Shown here in pieces: positions 11,985-24,700 of a stretch of DNA of 64,000 bases (within the stretch, counting starts at the first letter, position 1; every line of letters starts with the position of its first letter). Below the pieces are notes generated by a model. It did no database searches. It saw only the letters and a list, made by a program, of their open reading frames with translations, and was not told the origin of the DNA. Origin of the DNA: Nectonema munidae (Eukaryota; Nematomorpha; Nectonematoida; Nectonematidae); contig JAUIRK010000823.1 of assembly GCA_030549495.1 (NCBI GenBank), positions 65,001-129,000 of the forward strand. Reading direction: 5' to 3'. The translations under genes and the position numbers were made by a program.

Positions 11985-12048
11985 AGGGCGACTCAAAATT
12001 TAAACGCCGACCACAGTTGGCCCGCGGGCCGTAGTTTAGACACCTCTG
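11985..12048. repeat. Orphan hAT-type right end
   Basis: GGCCCGCGGGCCGTAGTTTA followed by GACACCTCTG reads, in reverse complement, CAGAGGTGTCTAAACTACGG, typical of short-inverted-repeat hAT ends. The next bases (TCTTAGAC) are the start of the duplicated repeat also present at 27715, so it inserted at that site. The matching left end was not found. Confidence 0.5.
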
Positions 12049-12388
12049 TCTTAGACTATGTTAATTTTAACTCCACATCTAGTATTTTAGAAGGAAGTAA
12101 AATTTATAATATATACAAAATGACTACAAAAAAGCTTTCATTCTGACAAAATGTTTTATTTTCTATTATACAATTGTGGTTAATACAATCATTATACATA
12201 AGATATATTTTTGATTTTTTTTCGAAGTTAACAGCTATATCGTTTAAAATGAAAATTAGGGAGTGGCTGAAATATATTTTTGGATAAAAAAAACTCCAGT
12301 TTTCTGATGTTAAATAATTTGAAAAATGGTAAACTGTCATCGTTTGATCTTGAAGTGTCACAGTTTCGGATTTAACTTATAAATTTTA

Positions 12389-14273
12389 CTGAGCAGAGAA
12401 AGCCCTTTTCTGGGGCAATTTTTTGTGTAGATTACGAAAATGACACGCATTTTTGGCTAGTAGGTCTCAATTTTTTGTAAATCGTGATTGAAATTTTTAC
12501 ATTATTATGTAAATTTGACACTTGCACTTCAGTTTCAAAATTACCTAATATATCTAACATATATATATTGTTATTTTCAGCTAGATATAATACTTACATA
12601 AATGAAAATGCCTTGAGGAACTTGTAAAAACAATCCGGATCATTTTTGTTTTTGTGTAACAACAAAGCCTTATAAACGAAAAATATCAAAATACGTCAAA
12701 AAACTTTATTGATCTATATTTTCAAATTGAATAAATGGGCCCCACATATATGCTGTTCGTTTTGCTTCCTTGTTCTATCGAAATGGGCAAATGGTTATGG
12801 AAAAAGCCTCGTGAGAGATCTTAATTTAACAAAACATCAGAGTGAAGTGTTAGTTTCGCGGCTACAAGAAAAGAATTTGCTGCATAAAGATGTTCGACTA
12901 AGTAAGTTCAGATTGCGTTCTGATGACTTTGTACATAGATTTTCATTAGAAAACAATTTGTCATATTGTAGTAACATTCTTGGACTGTTCATGGATTTGA
13001 ATTTGAGCTAGGACCCTACTGAATGGAGACTGTTTATCGATTCTTCACTTTACAATACAAAAGCGGTATTTCTGCATAATAGAAATCCTTACCATTGATT
13101 CCGGTTGCTCATTCGGTGGTTTTAAAAGAAAAGAGAATTACGAAGATTTGGCATTTATTCTAGAAAAGATAAAGTAAAAAGAGCATAAATGGCAAATCTG
13201 TTGTGATTTAAACATAGATAGCTGCGCTAAAAAAGAACATTACATACGTTCATAATGGGAACCCAGAGACGGTACGGCAAACTCCCACAACGTCTTTCGA
13301 GAATCACTCGTGGAAAAAGAAAAATCATTCTCCCTCCATTGCATATTAAATTAGGTTAATCAAGCAATTTGTAAAAGCCCTAAACATAAATCTGCTTTTA
13401 AGTATATGAGAGGAAAGTTTCCCAAATTAAGTTATGCAAAAGTAAAGGAAGGTGTATTTGTTGCTCCACAGATTTGAAAACTTATGCTTGACGACGCTTT
13501 TGATGATACTATGACTGAACTGGAACTAGCAGCATGGGTTAGCTTCAAGCGAGTATGCAATAGTTTTTTAGGAAAGCATACGTCTGCGGATTATGAAGTT
13601 TTAGTGGCTGATTTGATCAAATTGTATCAGAGATTTGGATGTAACATGTCTCTAAAGATCCATTTTCTCCACTCCCATCTTTCATTTTTTCCAGAAAATC
13701 CATCAGATATAAATGAAGAACACGGTGAACGATTTCACCAAGACATAGCCGCAATGGAAACTCGTTACAAAGGAAAGTGGAGCCCAGCTATCTTGGCAGA
13801 CTTTATTTGGAGTCTACAACGTGATGAGCCCGGTAGCAAGCATAAGAAGAATCCTAAGTACCGCTAAAGAAAGCTCACAGGTTATATTTGTTTCGTTTAT
13901 GCCTTTTCTTGCAATTTAAGTTATTTTTACAACTTTTTGAAACATTTTATCATGTTAAATCGTAAATATAAATAGTTAAAATGGTATATTTTCTTTGAAA
14001 ATCTAAATATAGCTGTATATTAATAAAATATGGTAGACAATTATTTAAATTTTCATTTAAAATCATTTAAATTAATTAAGTTAAACTATATATAGTAGTT
14101 GGTCTAAAAAGCCTTAATTTAGGAAAATTGTAAAATATTAGTTTGCGATTTACGAAAAATTGAGACCCGATAGAGAAAACCGGTTTGCTGATTCGGAATC
14201 AGCGCACCCAAATTACTAAAAGTCAGTCACTCTTAGCCTAGTAATTTTTTGAAAATTAAAAATTGTTGGACTG
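12389..14273 (+). mobile_element. Candidate unclassified DNA transposon carrying a multi-copy arthropod gene
   Basis: Three facts define it. It interrupts repeat copy A at a point where copy B (28105-28107) is continuous. TTA occurs at both junctions (12386-12388 and 14274-14276), fitting a 3-bp duplication apart from a 2-nt difference in a T run. Imperfect inverted repeats lie inside both ends: 12430-12484 against 14145-14200, sharing GGTCTCAATTTTTTGTAAAT in opposite orientation. The outermost bases (CTGAGCAGAG at left; CAGTCCAAC read inward at right) match poorly. The interior holds one plus-strand relic gene, so I infer that this gene family travels as a transposon. Confidence 0.6.
12709..13867 (+). 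pseudogene. Relic of a multi-copy arthropod gene family of unknown class (transposase candidate)
   Basis: The first open frame (to 13011) carries LTKHQSEVLVSRLQEKNLL, then RLSKFRLRSDDFVHRFSLEN, then YCSNILGLFMDLNL. After a stop the same reading continues with DPTEWRLFIDSSLYNTKAVF and, 250 bp on, ILPPLHIKLG. The last open frame (13484-13867) carries GCNMSLKIHFLHSHLSFFPE and EEHGERFHQDIAAMETRYKG followed by KWSP. I recognise this order from many near-identical uncharacterised arthropod proteins but know no accepted functional name. The conserved Asp, Glu and His in FIDSS, EEHGERFHQD and HFLHSHL could form a nuclease centre; this is speculation. Several stops and shifts inactivate this copy, and the middle third is eroded. 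Confidence 0.6.
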
Positions 14274-14699
14274 TTATTGACTTGGTTTTATCACTCCTAA
14301 CAAGCTTGGCATTATAATTTTTTCACACCTTTAAAATAGGAGTAATTAACAAAATCGATATATAAATAATTGAACAGGCGCTTTCTTTGAATTCCTTGAT
14401 GAGCAATTATAATTAAATTGACTGGAATTATCAAATATTTTGTTCGTGAAATGTGCATTAAATAGTGCAGCTTTGACAAAAATTGCACAAAGAGCATGAA
14501 TATTATGTCTATACACTCTCTACCATTTAATGTTCTTAGGGTCATAAATTAAAACTCCTAAAGTTTTGTGTCAAATATTGATGCTTTATATAAATAGTAG
14601 AATCGTGCACGAAACCGGAACACCTACTGCGGTATTCGGGCACCCGCAAATGTAGGTGCCCATATACCATTTCTGTTGGACGATGCGGTTTCGGGCACA

Positions 14700-17600
14700 A
14701 AAACATTGAAAGTCGGTATACAATAATTTCTTAATGAATTGAGAAAGAATGATATTAAATATAAATTTTTTGTATGATCATTTTCATATTTTTATATAAT
14801 AAAATGTCAAACACTGAGGATGATGATGATAAATAAGTTAAACTTTCCATATTTAAACCGCAGTTTTATTTTATTATTACAAAAGGATTGGAACTAATAT
14901 TGATTGCAAAATTGTATATGTTTATGTTTGAGAAATTATGTTGCTAAATGCCGATAAAATTAACGCATGTTTAACGCGTATCTTCAAAACTTTTTAGTAG
15001 CTGCTGGTAACTTGGCGTATGTTTTGCCAGGTAAACCCCGGGTTCAAAAAAAAATTTCTCATTGCAGTTCACTTAGAGCTTTAAATTTTTTCAGGAGTGA
15101 TGTTTTTGCAAATGAAATTTATTCTAATAAAGTATGAACATCGCGAAAATTTTGAAAATACTCATTTGGATGTCATAATTGTTTTTATTTAAAATATTTA
15201 AAAAAACAACAGTTATCATTAAAACGATTAAAATTTGTCATGACAATCTTATACTATCGCTTTAGCGATTTCTGCATTTCTCAACATAATCATGTAGAAG
15301 GGCGTACCTAACACATATTTCGCTCGTGGACGCCCCAATATAACTTCAAAATGCATCAAACACACGTTTATGGTGTATGCAAAATACGACAAACCATTTT
15401 ACAATATTAATGTCTATAATATTTGCATTGCATCTTCATTACGTCCAGGCAAAACAGACGGCAAATATTGAATTTCTATTGATTCCAGTTAAAAACAAGC
15501 TTTGTCTGCTGTCCATTTTTGGATCATTGGTATTAAACGAATACATATAAACTGTTCGACCCAAAGCTACCCTTTTTGTATAGCATTGATCATGTATATA
15601 AATTTCCATTCTCCATTTCTTCACACATACCAATTCACATTTAAAAATTTTTGCTTCTCACTGGCAAGCATCTGTGTTTAGTCTTACTATTTTATTCTTG
15701 TGGTCAACTGAAGAAGGTGATTAAAGATTACTGAAATATTTTGTTAATTAAAATAAATCTCCTAAAAGTTCTGATTTTTCAATTATTATATGATGGAGTT
15801 TTCCTTGTTTCATTATATATATATGTATCTTCTATACTAAATATATATGATTCAATTCCTCAAAAATTAACAGTGCATAGAGGGCACAATTTTTCAAAAT
15901 TTTATTTTGCGCAATTCTTATAAAGGATGTCGTTTAGAAATTTATGAGCTTTAATATATAAGAGTTGTTCATAAATTTGAAAAAAGTATTGGAGTCTCTT
16001 ATTTTTTATTTGGTTGATCGATATGGAAAATGAGTAACGATTAAATTTCAATAGGATTACAGAAGCTGCAGGTAAAGAGAGAAAAATTGGTAAACAATAT
16101 GATTTACAGCTATAGAGCCATGAATATGCCAGAAATTTGGCATAAGATAAGTCACACTCAATAAAATTAAAAACGAGTTTCAAATAGGTATATCAACAAA
16201 AATAAAATGATTTAGAGTAATTATATGAACGATAAAGTGCATAAAAAGTGATCAGTTGAAGAAAAAAAAGATGAAGCATTGATCATTTTATCTAAAATGA
16301 TTTTATGATATAAAAATTTGATTAACGATTAAAGAAAATAAAAATCAAAGTCCGCGGTAGGCAGATATCATTAGTAGTTGAAGCATAAATCTTGAACTGC
16401 TTGTCTTGCCCGTTTGATTTCAGATCGTGACATCACTTACCAATGAAAGTATTACTCAACGAGAAAAAAAATGCCTTTGTGATCATCCATAAGCATAAAG
16501 TAAGTGGCAAAGATTCTTTTTACTACATATCAGTTCAATCTGGTCACAATGTAAAAACAGAATTGAAATGAAGTGCTATTGCAATCAACCATTCGACTAA
16601 GTTTTCTCTTTATGGAAAATTCCTTCTTGATAATTTTTATCATAATAATTTTCTTTCCCAATCACGTGTAATTCCTGGAAATCTATTAATTGACAAAAAT
16701 TTTATAGTTTTATAAAAAAATAAATATAAGTCTTTTGAATTTTATAAATTACTACAAGATTTCGGATTATAACATATGATTTCAAATGAAAAAATTTAAT
16801 AACATTTTATTTTTTTTTATATTATTTAATTTAGTTAACATTTTGAAAATTGCTATAAAATTTAGAGCGAAATTTCTCCAAAACGATTTCATAATTCTGT
16901 TAAAAAGGTGAATTTTTTCATATGTAGTAGCATAATTAAAATTAACTTTATTCTGTTGCACTATTTTTCTTATGGATCCTCCAGCTGCACATGTTTTTTA
17001 ATTCTATTCTCAATTAATTGAATTTGCACAAAATTCCCTCACGACTGTGTTTATAGTTAGAAAACCATTTTCTGTTACAAACGCGTTTACCACTCCACAT
17101 TCGCGATATTTTATTTTTCCCAATATCCCGCAAATGTTGAAATCCACGAATAACAGATATCTTATTATTAATTTTTATAACACGAAATGATATTTATCCT
17201 GTATACAATACAGAATAGAATTGTTGAATATTTAATTCTGTGATAATAAACACACTAATTTAATTAGAACATCAAAATAAAAAAATATATTGTTTAAATT
17301 TCTTTCTTTATATTAAATATCTGGACGTTTAGACTCTGATAATAATAATGAAATCAACAAAACAATCAATACATTTTTTGCTTTTGCAAGGAAACAATTA
17401 CTGAAGAAATCTATCAAACAAAAGAAAATTTTTTATCTATATGTAAGAAACAGCGAGAAAAAAAATGCTTTATTGCTACAATGTAAAAGTTTCAAAATGA
17501 CATTTGTTATTTCTTTTCATGTAAATTTCAGATTCTGTTTCATTATTCATTTTTGTGCTGTTAAATGAAAACGTATTCACAGCAATCTCAGGCAGATTTC

Positions 17601-20070
17601 TTTGTCAATGTCTTATTCACTTAATGATATAATTTTTATGTATTTTTTATTTTATTTCCTCAATATTTTTATTTTTATTGAAATTGCAATAATAAAAAGA
17701 TTAGATATGTTATCGAAAAAAAATGTAGAATTCACATATTAAACTTTTAGAAAAAAAAGCGGGAATAATAGAAGCCGTGAAATGTTGCATAGACCAAACA
17801 TCCAACCTTAGTTTGGTATTATTTCATCATCATAATGTAAATATTCTATCATATTTTTAATTAAATATCTAAAAAAAGGTTTAGTTAATTTTCGTGACCT
17901 TGCAAATTTTGATTTTTATTTGACATATTGACAACTTTATCAATCTAAATTTTGCCTCAAATATTCAATTGCATATTTTTATAGCCAATTCTCCATTTGC
18001 TTGCAATTTCTTTTATCATTTTGGCTTACAGAAAACTTTTCATATATCTCAAGATATGTTTGAAAAAGAGTTTTTACAACTCATTCGTTCTTGTATCATT
18101 TATGATATTGAATAATTTTCAATTGATTTTGAGGGAATGATTTTTAGATAAATGCACGTGAACCCTTTTTTTATGATTTATTTATCTTAGGCATTTTATC
18201 ATGATAAAGAATCGTGTTTTTTAAGTTAAATCCACTTTTTTAATAAACTAACACAAATTGTTCTAAATATATTTGGATATTTTTTAATTGCCTTGCAAAT
18301 TGGTATTATGATATTTCTCGTACGGATACTTAGTTAATCGAAATCAATAATTGGTCAGGTGAAGTTTCTATAAAATATTTTTTCTTAAACGTCTATCCCA
18401 TCAATGGAAAACCTAACTATTAACTTTTTAACTAAAACTAACTAATTTTGATAAGTAAAAATAATAAAAGCGGTCTGTAGTTTGCCCAACTCTGGATTTT
18501 ATTTAATGTGTTGTGCTTAGTTCGTTAGTTATTTGCTGGTTTGTTAGTTATTTAATTATAGTTGCTTTCTTATATATTTAGTTATTTATTAGTTGTATAT
18601 TTAGTATTAAGAATATAATGCAACTATATAAATTATAAAATATAGGAAAGTTATTATTAGTAGTATTAGGTCATCAGTCATTCAATATATTTTGCTAGTG
18701 AATAGAATTCAATTCTGATTAAAAGCAATTTTTCAGATTTAGATAATTAGATTAACATATTTTTCACTTCTAATTTCTTTGTATCAAAAATATGTCATTT
18801 GCTTTTGTTTCATCTCTAATTTTAGAATAATTTGTCACGCATCGTAAAAAAAGTGCCGACATCAAACAAACGTATTTCGCTTAGAAATTCAGCGTGTATA
18901 CGCACGATTATAAAATGCTTGTAAAGAAACTCAACGTTTGCAATGTGTCAAAGCAGCCATTTTTCATACAATGCGCTCCTTTTGACTTATTTCGATCTTT
19001 ATTAAGACTTTATTCTTGAAAATGTCGCAATGCTTATCGACTAAGTGTCTTGGTTAACTTATGTCTCATAATCAGGATTTATTTTTGCCATGAAATACTT
19101 AAAAATAAATAGATTTTTATCTTTGATTTAAAAAAAACTTTTGCATTCAAATCTAAAATTTAATTTATTTGAAATTTTACATTAATTAAACTACTAATTA
19201 TTATTTATAAAAAATTGTTTTATATGTCATATTTTATCTCCTTTGAAGTTTGATTTTATAAAAAATGTATTTTTTTTCTTTTTAATTACTATATATAAAA
19301 CATGTTGACTTTATTGACATATATAAGCATTAAGTGTTTTAAAAAAACAAATGATATAAAATTAGTTATGGGACGTTTTTTTATTGTAGGCAAATTTTGA
19401 CTTTATTGTAACATCAAATATTATCCCAAGATGTATCTCATTATTTCAAAATACATATCTTTGATTTCTTCTGCGAATTCACTTTTCATGTAGATCTTTC
19501 AATGAAAAGGTGAACCTTTTTAGGTTTGCCAATAATAGTGTTGCAAACCATAAACCGTTATCGTCACTTTTCCTAGAGAAAAAAGTAAAAAAAATGATTT
19601 ATAATGTTTTTGTATTGAAATATTCATGCAAAAAAATGATTACTTTAGTGGTCTTCTAACCCAAATATAATCAATAGAACATTAAATAATAATTTATTAA
19701 GAAAATTGAATATTCCAACTTAAAATACAACAATACTATATCGACAATCTACACAACTATATTTTGTACTTTAGAGTTTATGTCAAGATTTAGAAGTCAT
19801 TAAATTAATTCCTTAGATAACATTTTTCTTAAAGTATAAGCTAGTGAAAGATTCAACGAAATGATTCACCAATCCAATGATGCTGAATATTTTTACAAGC
19901 ACTCTTGTATATTCTAACATTTGCAACTAATCACAGTCCTCCAACCCATCTCAACTTGTAGACATTCATAAGCACATTCAAATCTGCTTCCCCATTAGAT
20001 CTCCGTTGCTTTAAGGTGTTTTAAAATCGCTAATTACTTCTCAATGTTTTTCGCTCTGAAAAATTCATGT
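14700..20070. other. AT-rich region with no recognised gene
   Basis: Only short chance reading frames appear (the longest about 93 codons at 16183-15902), with no family motifs. There are TAAC/TTAG-rich patches at 18410-18560. 18830-18970 has higher GC and might be a transposon scrap, but nothing was identified. Confidence 0.45.
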
Positions 20071-20078
20071 ACTTGCTG

Positions 20079-20595
20079 TTATTTCCTGCCATCCATATCA
20101 AGGATTATTTGATCACCAAAGTGTCCCACAAGTGCTGCATCAGGAGGAATTAACTTACTCTTTATTTGACTTGCCAAACCCGTTCTACACTTCTTTCGTG
20201 AACGATATAGACCACATTTAGGCAAAGTTATCGAGGACAACTTCACTCTGGCAACATCAAGGGCTGAGTCCACAATGTGCCTTGTTTAGCGGACTTTAAG
20301 TTCCAGTTCGATCTAAGGTTGCTTTAAAATTAAGATCTGCGTTTCTAAACAAAGATGCTCGTAGCGAATATTCTGCATCCTACTCTCGAATGAACATTCC
20401 AGTAGTACTTTGCTGTTCGTAAAAAAGAGTAAGTCGTATTTCTAATAGTTCTATTTCCCTATTTAGTCCTATTTCCTTCCAATGCTGTTTGTCTACTCCA
20501 AGATTCCGATTTCTTGGCAATGCAGAATTAAGCTCAGTAGTCACCATTTTGCCAGTTTCGGCATTGAACTTTATCGATTTATTGGTAAAAAACAA
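20079..20595 (-). pseudogene. Relic of an unclassified multicopy gene (possible transposon ORF)
   Basis: Two minus-strand pieces in order. 20595-20380 reads IKFNAETGKMVTTELNSALP and NLGVDKQHWKEIGLNREIEL. The link reads YSLRASLFRNADLNF and ATLDRT in a shifted frame. 20273-20079 reads LDSALDVARVKLSSITLPKC, then SRKKCRTGLASQIKSKLIPP and AALVGHFGDQIILDMDG. The phrase around VGHFGDQIILDMDG resembles the LHWDGKLLPDLTG block of a family of uncharacterised invertebrate multicopy proteins. A stop follows at once and the frames are shifted. The function is unknown, and the family link rests on memory of that block. Confidence 0.4.
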
Positions 20596-20786
20596 GAAAC
20601 GTTGAAAAAGATCTGATCAACACAACCAACCAACCACATGGTATCATGTTATCATTCATTTTCTGAAACGAAAATTAATATAAACTACTTTAAGCAAGTG
20701 CTAGATTATCAAAATTGGAAAACTTCCTCCTAATCTCCTGGAGAATAAAAAGGATATTAAAATTTTATTATTTTAGAGGAAAAAAA

Positions 20787-20980
20787 ATTAATTAACTAAC
20801 CAACTAACTGACTAACTAATTAACTAACGAACACTAACTAAGTAATTACCTAACTAAAGAAATAACTAACTGACTCACTAACTAACTAATTACCTAACTA
20901 AGTAAATTAACTGAATAATTAACTAACGAATTAACTATTTGCTTAACTAACCAACTACCTGATTAGCTAACTAACAAAGT
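20787..20980 (+). repeat. Degenerate (TAAC)n microsatellite
   Basis: About 190 bp of ACTAACTAACTAATTAACTA-type sequence, a degenerate four-base repeat. Shorter relatives occur at 18410-18560 and 42735-42800. Confidence 0.85.
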
Positions 20981-20999
20981 TACTTAATTGATTACTGGC

Positions 21000-22915
21000 A
21001 TCCAGCTCCTTAAAGAGACAATAAATAAATGTATATTTTACGGGCATTTGTCCTGTGGACAATTATTTTAAGGGGCAATTTTCTATGGCAGTTGACTTGT
21101 TACCAAATTTAATTGGCAAATGAATTATTAGAAGTAAAATTTCGCCCCTAAATTTTGCTAATGGGCCAGATGGTCCTCATTCCATTTTTTCATCCTTCTA
21201 CTTTGTTTCGCAAAGCACCTAAAGGCCACCAAATCTAACAATTGACGGCTAATTGGTTGATACTCACGCACAGTCACTAAACGCTAGTTCAAACCTCATG
21301 GTTTGTGTACACACAAAGTGGAACTGATGAGGCTTCAATACCCGAAAGATGTCTTTCACACAGTGTACGGTTAGTGATGATGATCGATACAAGAGAGCTT
21401 AAAACTTCTAGTTACAACTAAAGGAATAATTAATAGAATTTTACGGGTGAATTTATAAAGATTTAAAGATATTCATTAGGGTGTCAGTAGAGAAGTGATA
21501 AACTATAAGTTAAATCGAGCAGCAAGATTTCGCGTTCTTCAACAAAACTTTAAAAAATTAAAATTAGAATGTTAGTATCATAATAATTAATATAAAAGAT
21601 TCACATGGGTTCAAGTAAATTTAGAAGAATCCCACGTGGAGTTAAATAATTCAACCTGCTACATTTATACAAGTATCATATTTTTAAGAATGTCCTGGAA
21701 TTTAACATTTTTATCGACAAACCCTAATTGGGCAATTAGGGAATCGTAGATGAGCTAAAGCACATACTGATTTTCAAAGGAAAATAAAGTGAATAAATTC
21801 TTCATGATAACTTTCTACTTTCTACTTTTTTTAAAGCCAAAAAAGTCTGTGAGCCGTGCTTGAGGTAGCAGATATTGTGATTTTGAAAGTAGTTTTTCAA
21901 CTGCACTAAAGTCAGAAGAAAGAACAATGTCATATACCTACTCAACTTTTAATATTGATCTGCATCAACATCATCCACGATCTTCTCCATGATCATCGTC
22001 AATATTCCTTTGCATTGACATCTTTTGTTTAAATTTATTCAAGCTTAAATAAAATAAATGAGATATTTTGCTCCAAGCTGAACGCATTTATCACATAATA
22101 ATAAGTATAGTATATATCTCACCATCGTGAGTAATTTAGTTTTGTGCCAGTAAAATCAAAATTAAAGTGTAAAATGAATAAATTTGATGAGAAAAATATT
22201 CTTTATCATCATCTGTTAATTATTTCATTCATTATTTCTAAACTTTCTCAGCAAAGTATCGATTTATGCGAATCAGGAGTGAACTGACAAGGAACTTTAT
22301 ATATCAGCAGCAGCCTTAGCATTCTTATCACCGTCATCTTTTGAAATTTGTTTATAAACACCAATTCTTTTACATTAGTCAAAGATATGGCCAATCATAT
22401 TTAAGTGGATTGCAATCTTCTTCTATTTACAAGTTACATTATAAATCGCTTATAAAACTGCTTTAATAATGCGTGTCTATATACAATATTTTAATGTTTA
22501 TATTATTATATAGGTTATTTTTAAAGCTGTACATTGTTGACTTTTATCTTTATGATAAAGAAATATATAGGCGTGTCTTTATCAAGTGGTATTTATTCTA
22601 AGTAGCAAAGTTGCAAGTAAGGCGCCAGAAAACTAAATTCATTTTGAAAAAAGTGATGATAATGATGACATTGAAAATTCTTTGCTGTCATCCAATAGCT
22701 TTTCTTCACGATTATGCCTGTCATATTTATGTCTATCAAGTTTTTTATCATCACTCTTTCCTTATAAAAACATTTTTTTCTTAAGATTTTATCTCCAATT
22801 TAACTAAAATAAAATAGGATATATGAGTGTATTCATGCATTGAAAAATAAATATTGAGATATATTAAAGTATAGTAGTTAAAAATATTTATAAGGAACCT
22901 CAGTTTCTTAAATCC
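21000..22915. other. No recognised gene; weak modular-repeat trace
   Basis: 21035-21175 has GGACAATTATTTTAAGGGGC and, further on, AAATTTCGCCCCTAAA, reminiscent of the GGACAATTCGCCCC modules at 52736-53055 but too diverged to define an element. The rest shows no coding signal. Confidence 0.35.
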
Positions 22916-22930
22916 TCCCCTGCGTCCCCC

Positions 22931-22931
<1 letters not shown>

Positions 22932-22973
<42 letters not shown>
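22932..22973 (+). repeat. Poly-C tract, 42 bp
   Basis: An uninterrupted run of 42 C residues preceded by a C-rich lead-in. The next 180 bp consist of homopolymer-like runs of T, A and G, which may be a sequencing artefact after the tract. Confidence 0.9.
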
Positions 22974-23852
22974 ACAACCACAAAAACTCCCCTTTTTCTT
23001 TTTTTGATATTGTTTTTTTTGTATTTTAATTTTTTATTTTTATAAAATTTTATCTTATTAAAACATATTTGTTTGGGGTTTGGGGGTTTAAGGTTGAATT
23101 TTTGATTTAAAATTTTAAAAAAATTTAATAAAAGAAAAAAGGAAGAGGGGGGGGTTGAATAGTTTAATTTCGTTAGGTTTACTGTTTGTCTCGCTTATCT
23201 TCAGCATCGTATTTTGCCGATTTTTAATTTTCCGAGTCCAGTTGGTGAGGTTCTAATTTCCAAATTACCCATTTTAAACTAGATTTAAATGTAATTCAGA
23301 CGGCAAAATATTCTGGTAAGGGAGTGGTGATGAGCGTGTCTCATCAGGATTGTTCTTTTCTTATTTAATGCTGACTATTGTTTGGAAAACTCAAAAATAT
23401 CTTAGATAGGTTTTCTTAGGATTCTTAACCGGAAGGAGCGTCACCAAGAAAAGAAATGCAAAAAGCCGCACAAATTGTAAAATTTGAAACGAAACTTTTT
23501 TCATTAATTTTAGACGTATGCAATTAAATCATTCAAAAGAAACAATAAAGCCTAGTGGGTGGATAATGATAATAATTATTATACCATTGTTTGTATCTTT
23601 TAAGCTATTTTATCTGAAGAAAATAATGCTATTTTAAATTACATTCAACTTTATAAAATTATCAAATTAATTTATTCAGAAATTTTATTAAATCAGGCTA
23701 AATGTATTAAAATCGTGTTAAACCGCCTAAATCCGATGTTCTACAAGTTTATTTTTTCATTTATAAATGGCAAAAAAAATTAATTCGTAATAAAATTAAT
23801 CTTTGGATTGCAATATAACTAAAACTATGTTTTTCTCTTTTTTAATGCAAAC

Positions 23853-24700
23853 CAGAGCCCAGCGTGGACTACGGTCTTCCCCGTTCCCCCGGGGAGAGTA
23901 ACTCCCCGTTCCTAACAGGGAAGGTTTTAACCTCGTTATGGGGGAATTGGTAGAAAATTTGATCGTCCATATTCTGCAAATACTTACATTATTTACAAAA
24001 TCTTTATTATCTTCACTATCCTTTTGTAAATATATACATGATTTACTTTTCAAAATGATTTCAATAATATGAAATAATACTGAAAAAAATTTCGCTTCGG
24101 TTACACAAAATTTCCTATGAAATTAAAATTTATTTCATATCATACGGCCTCACTGTTTGATGCGTCCCTATACTTTTCTATGTTTTCACTATTCAGTAGG
24201 TCGTCGGAAAAAAATGGCTGCTCGTTTCAGCTTCTTTTCCTTTTTCTGATTCTTCTTTCTTCAAAATGGCCTCTCCTTTTCCTCTGATATAAGTTTTTTT
24301 AATTATTCTTATAATAGTCTTATAAGGCTTTTCAAATAGGTTTTAAAAAAAATATAAAACTACAAAATACTACCGAAATATATATTTTCAGAATTATATC
24401 TTAATAAAACAATACCGCCAAGCAACTCTCAAACAGAAATATTGTTCAGTTCCGATTCAAATATTGTAAACAGTAAACGAAGTAGCTTCAATCCAGAAAA
24501 AGTTGAAGAGTTAATTTTTGTTGGGTAAAATAATAAATCATTTTAAAATTAGCTTATGTAAAAAAGTTTATTTCATCTTTTTGTTCCTTGAAATACTTTT
24601 ATATTTCATCATTGAAAAAATTGTTCCCCGACGGGCCCTTTCCCCGCAGGGAGAGCATCTCACCGATCCGACCTAAAAATTCACTCCCCGCTGGACTCTG
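23853..24700 (+). mobile_element. Internally deleted hAT element with perfect 8-bp target duplication
   Basis: ATGCAAAC lies directly before (23845-23852) and after (24701-24708). Terminal repeats are CAGAGCCCAGCGTGGACTAC at the left and, in reverse complement at the right, CAGAGTCCAGCGGGGAGTGA. GC-rich subterminal boxes (CCCCGTTCCCCCGGGGAGAG and relatives) sit just inside both ends. Near 24440-24525 the plus strand reads DSNIVNSKRSSFNPEKVEEL followed by IFVG and a stop, matching the extreme C-terminus of hAT transposases. So this is a deletion derivative that kept the end of its transposase rather than a purely non-coding MITE. The intact duplication suggests moderate age. Confidence 0.85.

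Larger units (their letters stand above)
12049..14664 (+). repeat. Dispersed repeat, copy A (interrupted by a 1.9-kb insertion)
   Basis: 12049-12385 and 14276-14664 together match the continuous segment 27715-28510. Shared landmarks include AACTCCACATCTAG, GTGGTTAATA, AACAGCTATATCGTTTAAAA, TTGACTTGGTTTTATCACTC, GAACAGGCGCTTTCTTTGAA and AAATGTAGGTG. No coding content was recognised. The repeat class is unknown. Confidence 0.75.

Noticed and set aside
15439-15633. 64-codon minus-strand frame
   Set aside because: Compositionally plausible but without splice partners, motif or repeat context; chance cannot be excluded.
18830-18970. Possible transposon end of slightly higher GC
   Set aside because: No inverted partner, target duplication or protein motif could be found.
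22781-22981. Gly-run protein on the minus strand
   Set aside because: Translation of the poly-C tract; no coding evidence.
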